Below, piece by piece: positions 25,051 to 34,116 of a stretch of DNA of 59,208 nt. The stretch is from assembly GCF_002933875.1 (NCBI RefSeq), contig NZ_BFAV01000121.1, forward strand, positions 1 to 59,208, written 5' to 3'. The notes beneath the pieces were generated by a model. It saw nothing but the letters and a program-made list of their open reading frames with translations, ran no database searches and was not told where the DNA came from. The stretch is from Desulfocucumis palustris. GTDB lineage: Bacteria; Bacillota; Desulfotomaculia; Desulfotomaculales; Desulfocucumaceae. How positions within the stretch are numbered: position 1 is the first letter of the stretch; the number at the start of each line of letters is the position of its first letter. The position numbers and the translations under genes were made by a program.

Positions 25051-26331
25051 TTAAATCATATCCAACTCTCTTATTAAGTCCATACGTTTTTTGACTATAT
25101 CGTTTATTGCTTCGGGGCTTTGATATTCAATATAATGCTTAATATTTTTTTTCTTTTTAATTACATCCAAAATAAAATTTAATAAGCGGTGCAACCAAGC
25201 AATAAATAAGAGCAGTTTGTACTTTTTTGCACATGGATACCTTGTTATCATATTAATCCTGTTGGGGAATATACTTTTTATAATATTAGGTCTCATCCAA
25301 CTATTTATATAACGTTCATAATTCCCTCGCTTAAATCTATTAAATCGTTCTTTAGTGTAGATTTTGTAGAATTCTCCTCTTTCCACTTCATTTTTACCAT
25401 AAATCCCTCCCATTTCCATATCAATAAGGATTTTTTGCATTATATTGTCATTATATTTACTTTTGGGAAGCTCATTTTTGTCAAACCCAAGGTAATCTAT
25501 ACCTATACCAATAGCGTTATTCATAAATTTATCATATTTTAAATATTTGAGTAATTTATCATACCTATCCCAATCAATTTTGTTTTTATAATAACTCATA
25601 TACAACAGAACATCCATTAACTGCCTTATCCCTACTCCTTTGTGCAAAAAATGCTTAATTAAATGAAGCGTAATAAAAATCAATCCGTCATTTATACCAA
25701 GCGTTGAAATATAATTACCTTGACTAGTCTTTATTTGTCTGTAGGCTTCAATATTCAAGGTCTTTTTATCAAACCATACATCTTCAAATAATTCATCGTA
25801 TAATTGAAGATGCAATTCAATTACTCCTGCAAGAGAATGATAACAGCAAACGTGATAAGAAGTTGGATAGCGGGGTTCAACCTCAAATAAGCATTGTTTT
25901 AAAACATTGACTGTTTTCTTTTCTAAGTTTTTGTCTATTAATATATCAGTGTCACTGGATATCCTGCAAATGGGATTATGATATAACTCGGCAAGAACTT
26001 CACCTTTCAACACGCAACATTTAATACCTTTTTGCTCCAGCACACGAACGATATCGTTCACTGCTTTGTTTCTTTGGGTAGCTTTTATTGCTTGAATCAC
26101 AATTTTTTGATGCCACTTATCAAATATTTTTTTATCCACAATAAGCTCGTCTTGATCATATAGCTTTTTCAATGCAAGATATGTTGTCTGCCATATACCC
26201 TGGGACATTGCCAAGCTATATATCTTAGAAACATCAATATCATGTATTAGAACAGGCTTATTCCCTCTAACACCACATGAAAATAAATATATTGCATCAT
26301 AAAAAGCCTGACTCACAAAACCGCACCCCAC
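25051..26331 (-). CDS. PF14907-type nucleotidyltransferase-like protein
   Basis: The 426-residue protein has the nucleotidyltransferase core CCVLKGEVLAELYHNP followed by RISSDTDILI, in which the Asp-x-Asp pair would bind metal. This is the layout of the uncharacterised NTP_transf_5 family, commonly found near lasso-peptide and capsule genes. The C-terminal half is basic, very AT-rich in codon use and otherwise unfamiliar. GTG initiation after GGAGG is assumed. GC content is clearly lower than in the genes on either side, suggesting separate acquisition. It might nucleotidylate the lasso peptide or a glycan; neither is shown. Confidence 0.78.
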   Translation of the reverse strand: MGCGFVSQAFYDAIYLFSCGVRGNKPVLIHDIDVSKIYSLAMSQGIWQTTYLALKKLYDQDELIVDKKIFDKWHQKIVIQAIKATQRNKAVNDIVRVLEQKGIKCCVLKGEVLAELYHNPICRISSDTDILIDKNLEKKTVNVLKQCLFEVEPRYPTSYHVCCYHSLAGVIELHLQLYDELFEDVWFDKKTLNIEAYRQIKTSQGNYISTLGINDGLIFITLHLIKHFLHKGVGIRQLMDVLLYMSYYKNKIDWDRYDKLLKYLKYDKFMNNAIGIGIDYLGFDKNELPKSKYNDNIMQKILIDMEMGGIYGKNEVERGEFYKIYTKERFNRFKRGNYERYINSWMRPNIIKSIFPNRINMITRYPCAKKYKLLLFIAWLHRLLNFILDVIKKKKNIKHYIEYQSPEAINDIVKKRMDLIRELDMI

Positions 26332-26549
26332 TAATCCTCCACTATGCCCTGTCGCATCTTACTTCCCTCAAACCATCCTATCAATAATACCCCTTGACCA
26401 CCTTCATATCAGGTTTAATCTCCATAGACATGTATCGTAACGCCGGGGTGGCAATTTTCATACAACATGATAACCCGGGTCAACTGCCTGCAGTACCTGC
26501 TCTGTGGTGATACTTCCATACTAAAATTTAAACAAGTATAAAAAATTAA

Positions 26550-27107
26550 TCATTCAAACCATTCTGGATGTTTTTTTTGTAAATAAGCTCGTTTTTGTTC
26601 TTGGGACATGTGTTTAGTCGGTACAAGATTAGCTTGAATTCTCTCAAGGTAACTTTCAAGATTTGAAATGGGTTTTGCCGGAACCCCTGCAACAATTGAA
26701 TTAGAAGAAACATCCTTAGTAATCACACTGTAACCACCAATAATAACATTATCCCCAATTGTAATTCCAGGCATTATTAATGAATTAATTCCGATCATCA
26801 CATTATTTCCAACAGTAATTGGTTTAAATGAATCATACTTATTTAATTCCGGATCAAGTCCTCGTGCCACCCAAATACCGCCATCATGACTTAAAAATTG
26901 CACACCAGCCGTTATATCAACATGATCTCCTATTTTTATCAACCAAGGTTCTGTTCCAAATACTTTCAAAGGATTAGCAAGTATCTGTCCTCCCCTACCA
27001 ACTCTAACACCCAATTTTCTAGCGTATGCTGTTCTATCTCTTTCTATATAACAGTAATATACCATTTCTATATACTTCTTCAATAAATTCAAATATTTTA
27101 CCTTCAT
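26550..27107 (-). CDS. Left-handed beta-helix acyltransferase
   Basis: The 185-residue protein shows hexapeptide-repeat turns (VGNNVMIGINSLIMPGITIGDNVIIGGYSV, about 98-127; see especially IGDNVIIGG) and the substrate loop around QFLSHDGG, as in maltose/galactoside O-acetyltransferases. GVPAKPISN closes the helix. It would transfer an acetyl group to a sugar hydroxyl in the cytoplasm. No clear ribosome site precedes the ATG. It is AT-rich, like the nucleotidyltransferase, and is the distal gene of the exopolysaccharide run. Confidence 0.88.
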   Translation of the reverse strand: MKVKYLNLLKKYIEMVYYCYIERDRTAYARKLGVRVGRGGQILANPLKVFGTEPWLIKIGDHVDITAGVQFLSHDGGIWVARGLDPELNKYDSFKPITVGNNVMIGINSLIMPGITIGDNVIIGGYSVITKDVSSNSIVAGVPAKPISNLESYLERIQANLVPTKHMSQEQKRAYLQKKHPEWFE

Positions 27108-27146
27108 TGAAGATAGAACCTCCCAGCAGGAATAAATTAAGCGGCG

Positions 27147-28484
27147 CTATGTAGGCTGGCACAGACTCCTGTTAATAATGCGGGTCTTACAGGAGATAGT
27201 AAGCACGTTCTGGATCACCGTGCCGATAATGATGCCGTAAATACCTAGAATATTCACCAGCAGGAACGAGATGATCAGATACACGATATTAGAGCCAAGG
27301 ATAATGAAGAAATCCTCCCTCACCTTACCCAGCGCCGCGAAGAAGGGATGAATCGCCACATAGGACAGGGTGTAATCGCTGATGAGCAAGAGGACGATGA
27401 ACAGGATGACGTGCTGCGCGTATTCCGGCCCCAGGAAAACCCGGAAGCAGGGCTTGGCCACGATTCCGCACAGTACAGTCACCGGGAGCAAGACCTCAAG
27501 AATGATATTCCGTATTTTCAGCACCACGTGATAGGCATTGCGGTCCTCCTTTTGGGCGATCTGATCCGCCAGCTGTGGCATGATCGCTTGGGAGATGGGG
27601 GTGGTCAGCATGGAGAACACCTGGATGATCTGTTTGAAGACCTTGTAGATGGACACCAACTCCACGGAAATCTTGGAAATAATAAACACGTCGAAATATT
27701 TTATAGGAATATCCGCAGTGGAGCCGATGTTGGACCAGAGACTATAGCGTATGAACCCCGCACCCGCAGTGCCCAGTTTGCTTTTAACCACATTCCGCAG
27801 GCCCAGCCGCTTGGACACGATATAGACAGCGATGGCCAGCAGAGCGATGTGCTTGGTGATATCCACGCAGACGTAGAGGATAACAAAGCTTTTCAGGGTA
27901 ACATTGCCGCATAGGGCGTAAATGCCCACCGCCGCCAGGCGCACGATTGCCAGGGCGATGGAGTGGATGGCTACCAGGTTGAACTTGTTGAACAGCCGGA
28001 GCACACCGGTGGGGGTGCCGCCGATATGGAACACGATCTCCAGAGAGAAAATCACTGCCAGCAAGATCAGGCTGGAGTCCCACTGCATCAGCCTACCCAT
28101 GATGGGGATAGCAACCAGGGCCACTGTCAAACCGGCCGCGGCACCCACAATGTCGATGGTGAATCCGTATTTGATGATGGAGGCAAGGCGGCCTTCATCT
28201 TTATCCACCACAGCCTCGCTGCCGAACTTGATCACGCCCTGCCAGGACTGAAAGTTGACCAGGCTATCCACGATGGTCATATACTGCTGGGCCAGGACGA
28301 ACAGGCCGTAATTGGTGTTGCCCAGCATATCGACCATGATGAGCAGGGTGATTAGGTTGATAGCGTTGGCACCGCCGGTACCCCATAGGCTGATGAAAAT
28401 ATTCTTAACGAGCTTGGACCAGAAGTCATTGGACATGACCATCCGGACAAGCTTACGGGGTGAATTAAATTCCAGTTTATTCAC
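27147..28484 (-). CDS. Wzx-type oligosaccharide flippase
   Basis: This 445-residue protein has about 12-14 TM helices typical of MOP-superfamily Wzx flippases, with NIFISLWGTGGANAINLITL at the first helix and the long basic loops between helix bundles. It would move undecaprenyl-linked repeat units across the membrane for polymerisation. It starts with GTG. It is the first (downstream-most) gene in the GC-rich block of the locus and follows the NodB-like deacetylase gene by eight bases. The assignment is from hydropathy and length; Wzx sequences diverge widely. Confidence 0.85.
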   Translation of the reverse strand: MNKLEFNSPRKLVRMVMSNDFWSKLVKNIFISLWGTGGANAINLITLLIMVDMLGNTNYGLFVLAQQYMTIVDSLVNFQSWQGVIKFGSEAVVDKDEGRLASIIKYGFTIDIVGAAAGLTVALVAIPIMGRLMQWDSSLILLAVIFSLEIVFHIGGTPTGVLRLFNKFNLVAIHSIALAIVRLAAVGIYALCGNVTLKSFVILYVCVDITKHIALLAIAVYIVSKRLGLRNVVKSKLGTAGAGFIRYSLWSNIGSTADIPIKYFDVFIISKISVELVSIYKVFKQIIQVFSMLTTPISQAIMPQLADQIAQKEDRNAYHVVLKIRNIILEVLLPVTVLCGIVAKPCFRVFLGPEYAQHVILFIVLLLISDYTLSYVAIHPFFAALGKVREDFFIILGSNIVYLIISFLLVNILGIYGIIIGTVIQNVLTISCKTRIINRSLCQPT

Positions 28485-28492
28485 GATTTACT

Positions 28493-29434
28493 CTATGTTC
28501 CTCCCAAAGTTGCGGTGAACTCACGGTATTGCTTCAGGGTGACGCCGCGGTAATTTTGGGAGATAACGGAGAACAGCAACTCGATGCAGCCGAAGAGCTC
28601 ATCCACACGCTGCTCCGTGGTGAAGGAGGTGTTGCCGCCGGGCATCATCTCCGAGGAGTGCAGCATGAACATCAAATAGTCCGTATCCTGCCTGCCGACG
28701 GTCTCGATCAGGCGCAGCATGCCCTTTTCCGAGAGGAACTTGTCTGGACGGAGCCACTGCTCCTTGCCCTTGAGGTAGTCCCGACACTCCCGCAGGAAAT
28801 CATGAAGGGAAAAGACACGCTTTTTCTGGAAGCAGCGTATTTTTCGTATAGACATCGGGACCTCCAGAACGTTTTCATAGATATAATAGGGCTGTTCAGG
28901 CTCGGCACTGTAATCGCTCCCCGGCAGCCCAGTGCAACCCGGGCTGTTTGCCCAGTTCACATGGGGGGTGACCGAACAATCCACCAGGTAGCCGTATTTT
29001 TGTAGCAGAGCGAGATAGGTGTCGTTCAGAACCCAGCGCCCGCTGCGGTGGGAAACTATCTTTCGTTGGAAGGTGCCCTCCAGCAGATCCGTCATGACCT
29101 TGATCTTCTCCTCCATGATCTCCGGGGGATACTCGATCAGATAATCCCGTTCCTGATTTATTTTTTTCAGAGGGTACTCCGGCGGGCTGTACCAGGCGTG
29201 CAAGTGCATGCCCACTTCGCAGGCATCCTGCGCCAGCCGGTCCCTCATATATTCCACATAAAATAAGTCCTTTGCCATCTCGTAGTTGGTCAGCCACACG
29301 GGCTTGAAGCCGTACTTCTCGCAAAGATCCTGGAACCGGGGCAGATATCGAGCGTTCTCCGTAGAAATGCCATTGGACAGGTCCCACTGGTTATCACCCT
29401 CTGTGTCGATGGTTATTAGAAAATATTTATCCAT
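28493..29434 (-). CDS. NodB-like polysaccharide deacetylase
   Basis: The 313-residue cytoplasmic protein has the carbohydrate esterase 4-like motifs: FLITIDTEGDN (general base and metal Asp), VGMHLHAW (metal His pair) and IVSHRSGRW. It lacks a signal peptide or TM segment, so it probably acts on a lipid-linked or nucleotide sugar intermediate inside the cell or belongs to the non-catalytic glycan-modifying subgroup. It overlaps the upstream GT4 gene by eight bases. Its precise substrate is not evident. Confidence 0.8.
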   Translation of the reverse strand: MDKYFLITIDTEGDNQWDLSNGISTENARYLPRFQDLCEKYGFKPVWLTNYEMAKDLFYVEYMRDRLAQDACEVGMHLHAWYSPPEYPLKKINQERDYLIEYPPEIMEEKIKVMTDLLEGTFQRKIVSHRSGRWVLNDTYLALLQKYGYLVDCSVTPHVNWANSPGCTGLPGSDYSAEPEQPYYIYENVLEVPMSIRKIRCFQKKRVFSLHDFLRECRDYLKGKEQWLRPDKFLSEKGMLRLIETVGRQDTDYLMFMLHSSEMMPGGNTSFTTEQRVDELFGCIELLFSVISQNYRGVTLKQYREFTATLGGT

Positions 29435-30560
29435 GGCTGAGCCCGCTCCAATACTTCAGATACATGGCCTTTAGCCCGGCCGAGGCCTTCTTTACGTCGT
29501 ACTCGGACAGGGGGCAGACGATGTCCTCTGCATAGCTATCGTCCAGAATGGCGGAAACCCATTCGTCCCGGGAGGCTTTCTCCCCCATGCGCCGGACATT
29601 GGGGGTAGCGACGGCCTCCGCCGGGATGCCAGCGGAAACCACGCAGCGGGTGCCAACTGCCTGGGCCTCCAGCGTCACCAGAGAGCAGGACTCGTGGACG
29701 GAGGGCAGAACAAATACGTCCAGCGCACAGTAAACGGTGGCCACGTCCTCCCGGTTGCCCAAAAAGATCACCCTGTCCGAAATATTTAGCGCATTTGCCT
29801 TATGCTCCAGCGTGGCGCGCTCCCCGCCGTCCCCGGCTAACACCAGCAGGGCGTTGCCCTTTTGGATGAGGACGCCGGCAAAGACGTCGAGAAGAAAGCT
29901 GTAATTTTTAATTTTGTTGAACCGGCCCACACTTCCGAGCACAAAGACATCCCTAGGCAAATATAACCGATCCCGGGCATCATCCCGGGAGATCCAGGCA
30001 CGCTGAAATGCCTCTGTATCAATGCCGTTGCGGAGTATCTCATAGTTTCGGAAACCATATCGCTTTTTCGCCTTCTCCGCTTGCTCCTCCGTGATACACA
30101 CAGGGACGAAATATCCCAGCCGTAGGCCATATTTTGCAATAAGCAGGTTCGTGCCCTGATATACGGCAGGGTCGCTGTGCAGAGTGTTGAAGCGGAGTGG
30201 GACCTGATTTTTCACAATAGGCAGCAAGGCATGCTTTAAAATAATTGTAATATGGGTATGAATAATGTCCGGTCGATAATCCCGGATTGCCCGGTCGATG
30301 GCTTTAACCTGGCTGCACCAGTTCTGACAAGCGCGGAGGATGGAATTTCGGAATCGGGAGCCGGTGCAATTTAGATACTCCACGTCCAAATGTTCTTTTT
30401 CCAAGCTCTGATCATAAAAGGAATCTTTTTTTTCCCCAATGACGACCAGCTTCAACTCTACGTCCGGGACATCCTTTAGGTTCCTGAGATAGTCCAGAAC
30501 AAGGTGCTGTGCACCGCCCTGATTCATGGAGGAAATCAGGTGCATCACTTTTAACTTCAT
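29427..30560 (-). CDS. GT4-family glycosyltransferase
   Basis: The 377-residue GT-B enzyme begins LKVMHLISSMNQGGAQHLV, carries the linker NYEILRNGIDTEAF and the nucleotide-binding half FVLGSVGRFNKIKNYSFLLD, and has the retaining GT4 motif HESCSLVTLEAQAVGT with E-x7-E spacing. It would add one sugar to the lipid-linked repeat. The ATG at 30560 follows GAGGTGA by eight bases; six upstream codons are unlikely to be used. It is cytoplasmic and peripheral. Donor and acceptor cannot be assigned. Confidence 0.88.
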   Translation of the reverse strand: MKLKVMHLISSMNQGGAQHLVLDYLRNLKDVPDVELKLVVIGEKKDSFYDQSLEKEHLDVEYLNCTGSRFRNSILRACQNWCSQVKAIDRAIRDYRPDIIHTHITIILKHALLPIVKNQVPLRFNTLHSDPAVYQGTNLLIAKYGLRLGYFVPVCITEEQAEKAKKRYGFRNYEILRNGIDTEAFQRAWISRDDARDRLYLPRDVFVLGSVGRFNKIKNYSFLLDVFAGVLIQKGNALLVLAGDGGERATLEHKANALNISDRVIFLGNREDVATVYCALDVFVLPSVHESCSLVTLEAQAVGTRCVVSAGIPAEAVATPNVRRMGEKASRDEWVSAILDDSYAEDIVCPLSEYDVKKASAGLKAMYLKYWSGLSHG

Positions 30561-30627
30561 GCTCGTTTCACCTCGCAAAAAAGAAAGCTATTTCTCCAAG
30601 CCGAAGACGGCCAGACCACCCGATGAA

Positions 30628-31863
30628 TCAGCCAGCCAAAGTGTGTCCGGCTCTGCTGGATCCCAGCCCAACGCTCCGGGAGAAACAATACTCCGTGCCG
30701 CCGATCAAGAGCACGAGATAACTCAGCACCATCACGTTGGGGCGCTGATAGATAGATGCCAAAAACAGCAGAACAAAGTAGATGCATCTACGGTTCTTCC
30801 ATTTGCCGACCATGGGCAGGAACAGCAGCCCCAAGCTCAGATAGGCAAAGCCTATTATACCGTATTCGATGATCAAAGTTTTGTAGGACAGATTAGCGCC
30901 TCGGGTCAAGCTGTCCTTTGCCCCGGTACCCAGACCAAGCCACCGGTCCGCCGTCTGCATATAGCTGGAGAAGAAAGCCTCATAGACGTCGTCGGTCCGA
31001 TTGTCACCCGCCAGGCCGTCACCCGTGATAGTGAAGCGGTATGCCAGTTCATCAATTACCGTGCTGACAGACCGCAGATAGGGCAGGAGAAACACCAGCA
31101 GAATCACCACGATCAAGATGATGACCAGGAAATCTTTCCGCCTTTCTGTGGCAGCACAGAGCACAATATAGCCCGCGCACAGGATGAAGAACGCCAGGGA
31201 GAAGGACAGGACGCCCGCTACCAGCAGAACGATATTCCCCTTTTTTCTTAGGTCGAACTGATCCGCAATGAGCAGCAGGGCCGCAAAGGTGCCCACCACG
31301 CCGGGTTCGTTAAAGGGGCCGCACAGTCGGCTGACGTACCCCCCCTCAAGGATATAAAACTGGCACAGCCGCAGGTAATAGTATCCGTGTTCGGCAATGT
31401 TCTGACTGTAGAAGTTGACCTGTTCAAACAGCCCCGTACCAAGTACCATCCGCATCCCATAGACTAGGATCCCGAAAAAAAGCAGCACGACCATGATCTT
31501 CCGAAAATAATGAAACACCTTCACCTTGTTGGAGGCGTCCAGCAGCAGAAACTCGAATATAAGCAGCATAGTAAACACGGTGACATAGAACTGGACTTGT
31601 CCGTAATATGTATGGACGGACCGGTAAATAAAATACCCCCCCACGAACAGGCAAGATAAAATATTCTGCTTACTCCACTGGAACGTCCTGAAAAAATACA
31701 CCGCCGTGGCGTAAAAGAAGAGGATAACCATGATATTGATCACCGTGTTTCCTGCAGGACAGTATTGGGCCTGCCGGACGACGGGTGGGAAATCGAATAT
31801 TACGACCATGGCGACTAGAAATAGCATAATTTTTTTGAGGTTGAAGTTGATGATGATATTCAT
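30628..31863 (-). CDS. Wzy-like polysaccharide polymerase
   Basis: The 411-residue protein is strongly hydrophobic with about 10-11 TM helices and a large outer loop between residues about 285 and 345 (containing ADRWLGLGTGAKDS), the layout of O-antigen/EPS polymerases (Wzy). YVSRLCGPFNEPGVVGTFAA contains the Arg and Glu often placed in the catalytic loop. It would polymerise repeat units after flipping by the Wzx protein. Sequence identity among Wzy proteins is low, so the call rests on topology and position between glycosyltransferases. Confidence 0.8.
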   Translation of the reverse strand: MNIIINFNLKKIMLFLVAMVVIFDFPPVVRQAQYCPAGNTVINIMVILFFYATAVYFFRTFQWSKQNILSCLFVGGYFIYRSVHTYYGQVQFYVTVFTMLLIFEFLLLDASNKVKVFHYFRKIMVVLLFFGILVYGMRMVLGTGLFEQVNFYSQNIAEHGYYYLRLCQFYILEGGYVSRLCGPFNEPGVVGTFAALLLIADQFDLRKKGNIVLLVAGVLSFSLAFFILCAGYIVLCAATERRKDFLVIILIVVILLVFLLPYLRSVSTVIDELAYRFTITGDGLAGDNRTDDVYEAFFSSYMQTADRWLGLGTGAKDSLTRGANLSYKTLIIEYGIIGFAYLSLGLLFLPMVGKWKNRRCIYFVLLFLASIYQRPNVMVLSYLVLLIGGTEYCFSRSVGLGSSRAGHTLAG

Positions 31864-31881
31864 ATTGCTCCTTTGTCAGCC

Positions 31882-32973
31882 TTACAGCAGCATGGCGGTG
31901 ACTTGCTCCACAGTCCTTCGGATGTGATAGCCGTTTTCTTCCATAATGCGGATGTATCTCCCCCTGTCATGGGCGCCGGGCGCCAGACCCTCGCGGACCC
32001 AACCCTCTTTGTTTTCGTCCAGGGGGAGTTGCTTCACCAAATCAGTGATCACCACCTCTTTGGTGATGGTGTCGGAGATAATACAGGGCAGACCGGTGGC
32101 CTGTGCCTCCACTACCACGTTGGGCATGCCCTCGTAAATAGAGGGAAAGATCAGCTCGTCCATGGCCATCATCAGTCGGGGCACGTCGGACCGTACCCCC
32201 AGAAAGAAGACACGGTCCTCCAACCGCTTTTCCCGGACTTGATCCTTGACGGAGTTCTCCAGTTCCCCGGTTCCGATAAGCACCAAACAAGCATTCTCAC
32301 ACTGCCGCACGATCTGTTCAAACACTTCAATTAAATAGGTGTGGTTTTTCTGTTTATTAAACCGGCCTATGTGGCCTACCACAAAGGCGTCCTCACACCG
32401 GAGTTCAGCCCGCACCTGGGCACGGATGTCCGGGTCAAAGCGGTACTGTTCCAGTTGCAGGCCGTTGGTGATGATAGTCACACTACCGTCTTTGACGGCT
32501 TTATCCCCGAACATCCATTCTGCTGCCTTATCGGAGGGGGCCAGCATTCTAGTGGACAGTATCTTCACCAGGGGACGGGAGACAGCCGCCAACAGATTCG
32601 CGGCTGTGCCGCCGCCGGAGCTGGAATTGGTGGAGCGCACCAATCGGATCTTCGCCCCGCCCAGCTTTGCCGCAAGCAGGTCCACCCAAGCCACCGGATG
32701 CACCGCCACCAGAAAGACAGCGTCATAATGCCTGGATTTCACCAGCCCGCGAATGCCGGCAAAGCACTTCACCGGGTGACGGGATTTGGAGAAGCCGCGG
32801 TACACAGTGCCGCCCAGGGACGCGATCTCATCCTCATAGAAACAGTGGTCTTTCTTGTTGACTAGAAAATCAAACTGCAGGGAGCACCGGTCGATGGACC
32901 TGTAAACTTTCATAAGGAAAGTCTCGGCACCGCCGGCATCCATGGTATTAGTTATGATGAGGATCCTCTTCAC
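31882..32973 (-). CDS. GT4-family glycosyltransferase
   Basis: The 363-residue GT-B protein opens KRILIITNTMDAGGAETFL, has TIITNGLQLEQY at the domain hinge, VVGHIGRFNKQKNHTYLI in the donor domain and the catalytic EGMPNVVVEAQATGLPC block. The frame opens at a GTG at 32985 that lies only one base after AGGAG; the GTG at 32973 has an 11-base spacing and gives the normal N-terminus, so it is preferred. It is one of three GT4 genes in the locus; the sugar is not predictable. Confidence 0.88.
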   Translation of the reverse strand: MKRILIITNTMDAGGAETFLMKVYRSIDRCSLQFDFLVNKKDHCFYEDEIASLGGTVYRGFSKSRHPVKCFAGIRGLVKSRHYDAVFLVAVHPVAWVDLLAAKLGGAKIRLVRSTNSSSGGGTAANLLAAVSRPLVKILSTRMLAPSDKAAEWMFGDKAVKDGSVTIITNGLQLEQYRFDPDIRAQVRAELRCEDAFVVGHIGRFNKQKNHTYLIEVFEQIVRQCENACLVLIGTGELENSVKDQVREKRLEDRVFFLGVRSDVPRLMMAMDELIFPSIYEGMPNVVVEAQATGLPCIISDTITKEVVITDLVKQLPLDENKEGWVREGLAPGAHDRGRYIRIMEENGYHIRRTVEQVTAMLL

Positions 32974-32989
32974 GTCAGCGCACACTCCT

Positions 32990-33027
32990 ATGGGTCACCG
33001 ACCATATTATGGGTCACCGACCATATA
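32990..33027. repeat. Tandem 19-base duplication at a gene junction
   Basis: ATGGGTCACCGACCATAT occurs twice head to tail (32990-33007 and 33009-33026). The duplication spans the stop of the upstream glycosyltransferase gene and the spacer before the next one, so it changes only the last codons and spacing. Confidence 0.85.
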
Positions 33028-34113
33028 TTGAAGATAGACGGACAGCAGGTTTTCTGTGGCCGCCTGCAGGGAAAATTCAGAATTCATTTTTTCATAGGCA
33101 CGCTCCCCTGTGGCCCTCCGGAGCCCGGGGTCCCCCAGGTAGCGGCCCAACTCCCTATAAAGGTCCTCGGCGGACTTGGGCGGCACCACACTGCCTAGGG
33201 TGGTGTCCGGGATCAACTCCCGGACACCACCCACGTCGGTGGCCACACAGGGCAGCCCCATGGCCATGGCCTCCATCAGGGCGTTAGGAAGCCCCTCGTG
33301 GAGGGAGGGTAGCGCGAAAACATCCGAATTGCCCAGGACGGCGTTGATGTCTGACCGCCTGCCCAGCAGCAGCACCCGGTCAGCAACGCCCAGGCTCTGG
33401 ATTTGTGCACGGACATTGGTCTCCTCGCTGCCGGAGCCCACTATGCAGCAATAAAGATTTTTATGTTCCGTGGTCAGTTTGGCGATAGCCTCAATCAGGT
33501 AGCAATGTCCCTTGCGCACTTCCAGTGCACCTACACTGGAGATGACAAACCCGTCCCGGGGGATGTTCCACTCCGACCGCAGATCGGGGTATTCTTTCTT
33601 CCGGTCATATATAGAAAAGTCGATGCCGTTTTTAATAGACACGGTTGGCACGCGGTTACGAACCACTCTCCTCACCTCGTCCTTTACCTTGTCGGACTTC
33701 ACCAGAAAAACGGAACAGCCCTTGGCCATCCACCGGTAAAAGTAGGGATACAGAAAGCGGTTCAAAGGCTTAATCCCATCATAGATAATAGGATTGTTCA
33801 CGGTGATGAAGATATGCCCATTTTTTTTCTTTTTCCAGGCCAGATAGCCGTAAATGCCGCCGCTGAGAATGAATGTGTTCACGATGTCCGGCTTGATTTG
33901 ATTTAGAATCTCCTCCACCCTGCCCGTGGTGCCGCGGCTCAGGCCCGTGACGAAGAGACGATCCGGGGTATCCCCCAGCTTATCCACAAGCCAGCCCTCC
34001 GGAGCGATCAGGTACATGTCATGACCTAGCCCCAGTAGGGTTCGGAACATGTCTCGGATGTGCTTCTGTGCACCGCCGTTCGTAGAATTACTGGTAATAA
34101 AGACGATTCTCAT
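33007..34113 (-). CDS. GT4-family glycosyltransferase
   Basis: The 368-residue enzyme starts MRIVFITSNSTNGGAQKHI, has TVSIKNGIDFSIYD at the hinge, VISSVGALEVRKGHCYLIEA in the C-terminal domain and the EGLPNALMEAMAMGLPC GT4 motif. It should transfer a sugar to the growing lipid-linked unit at the inner face of the membrane. Its last residues (YMVGDP) are encoded by the first copy of a tandem 19-base duplication. It starts three bases after the GT2 gene stop, so the pair is tightly coupled. Confidence 0.9.
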   Translation of the reverse strand: MRIVFITSNSTNGGAQKHIRDMFRTLLGLGHDMYLIAPEGWLVDKLGDTPDRLFVTGLSRGTTGRVEEILNQIKPDIVNTFILSGGIYGYLAWKKKKNGHIFITVNNPIIYDGIKPLNRFLYPYFYRWMAKGCSVFLVKSDKVKDEVRRVVRNRVPTVSIKNGIDFSIYDRKKEYPDLRSEWNIPRDGFVISSVGALEVRKGHCYLIEAIAKLTTEHKNLYCCIVGSGSEETNVRAQIQSLGVADRVLLLGRRSDINAVLGNSDVFALPSLHEGLPNALMEAMAMGLPCVATDVGGVRELIPDTTLGSVVPPKSAEDLYRELGRYLGDPGLRRATGERAYEKMNSEFSLQAATENLLSVYLQYMVGDP

Positions 34114-34116
34114 GGC

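Noticed and set aside
26332..26549. Possible small peptide genes in the gap before the nucleotidyltransferase gene
   Set aside because: The 34-codon and 14-codon frames seen on the minus strand lack ribosome sites and recognisable content.
27348..28355. Long plus-strand frames across the flippase gene and other GC-rich genes
   Set aside because: They are shadows produced by GC-rich codon use of the minus-strand genes and show no protein-family features.
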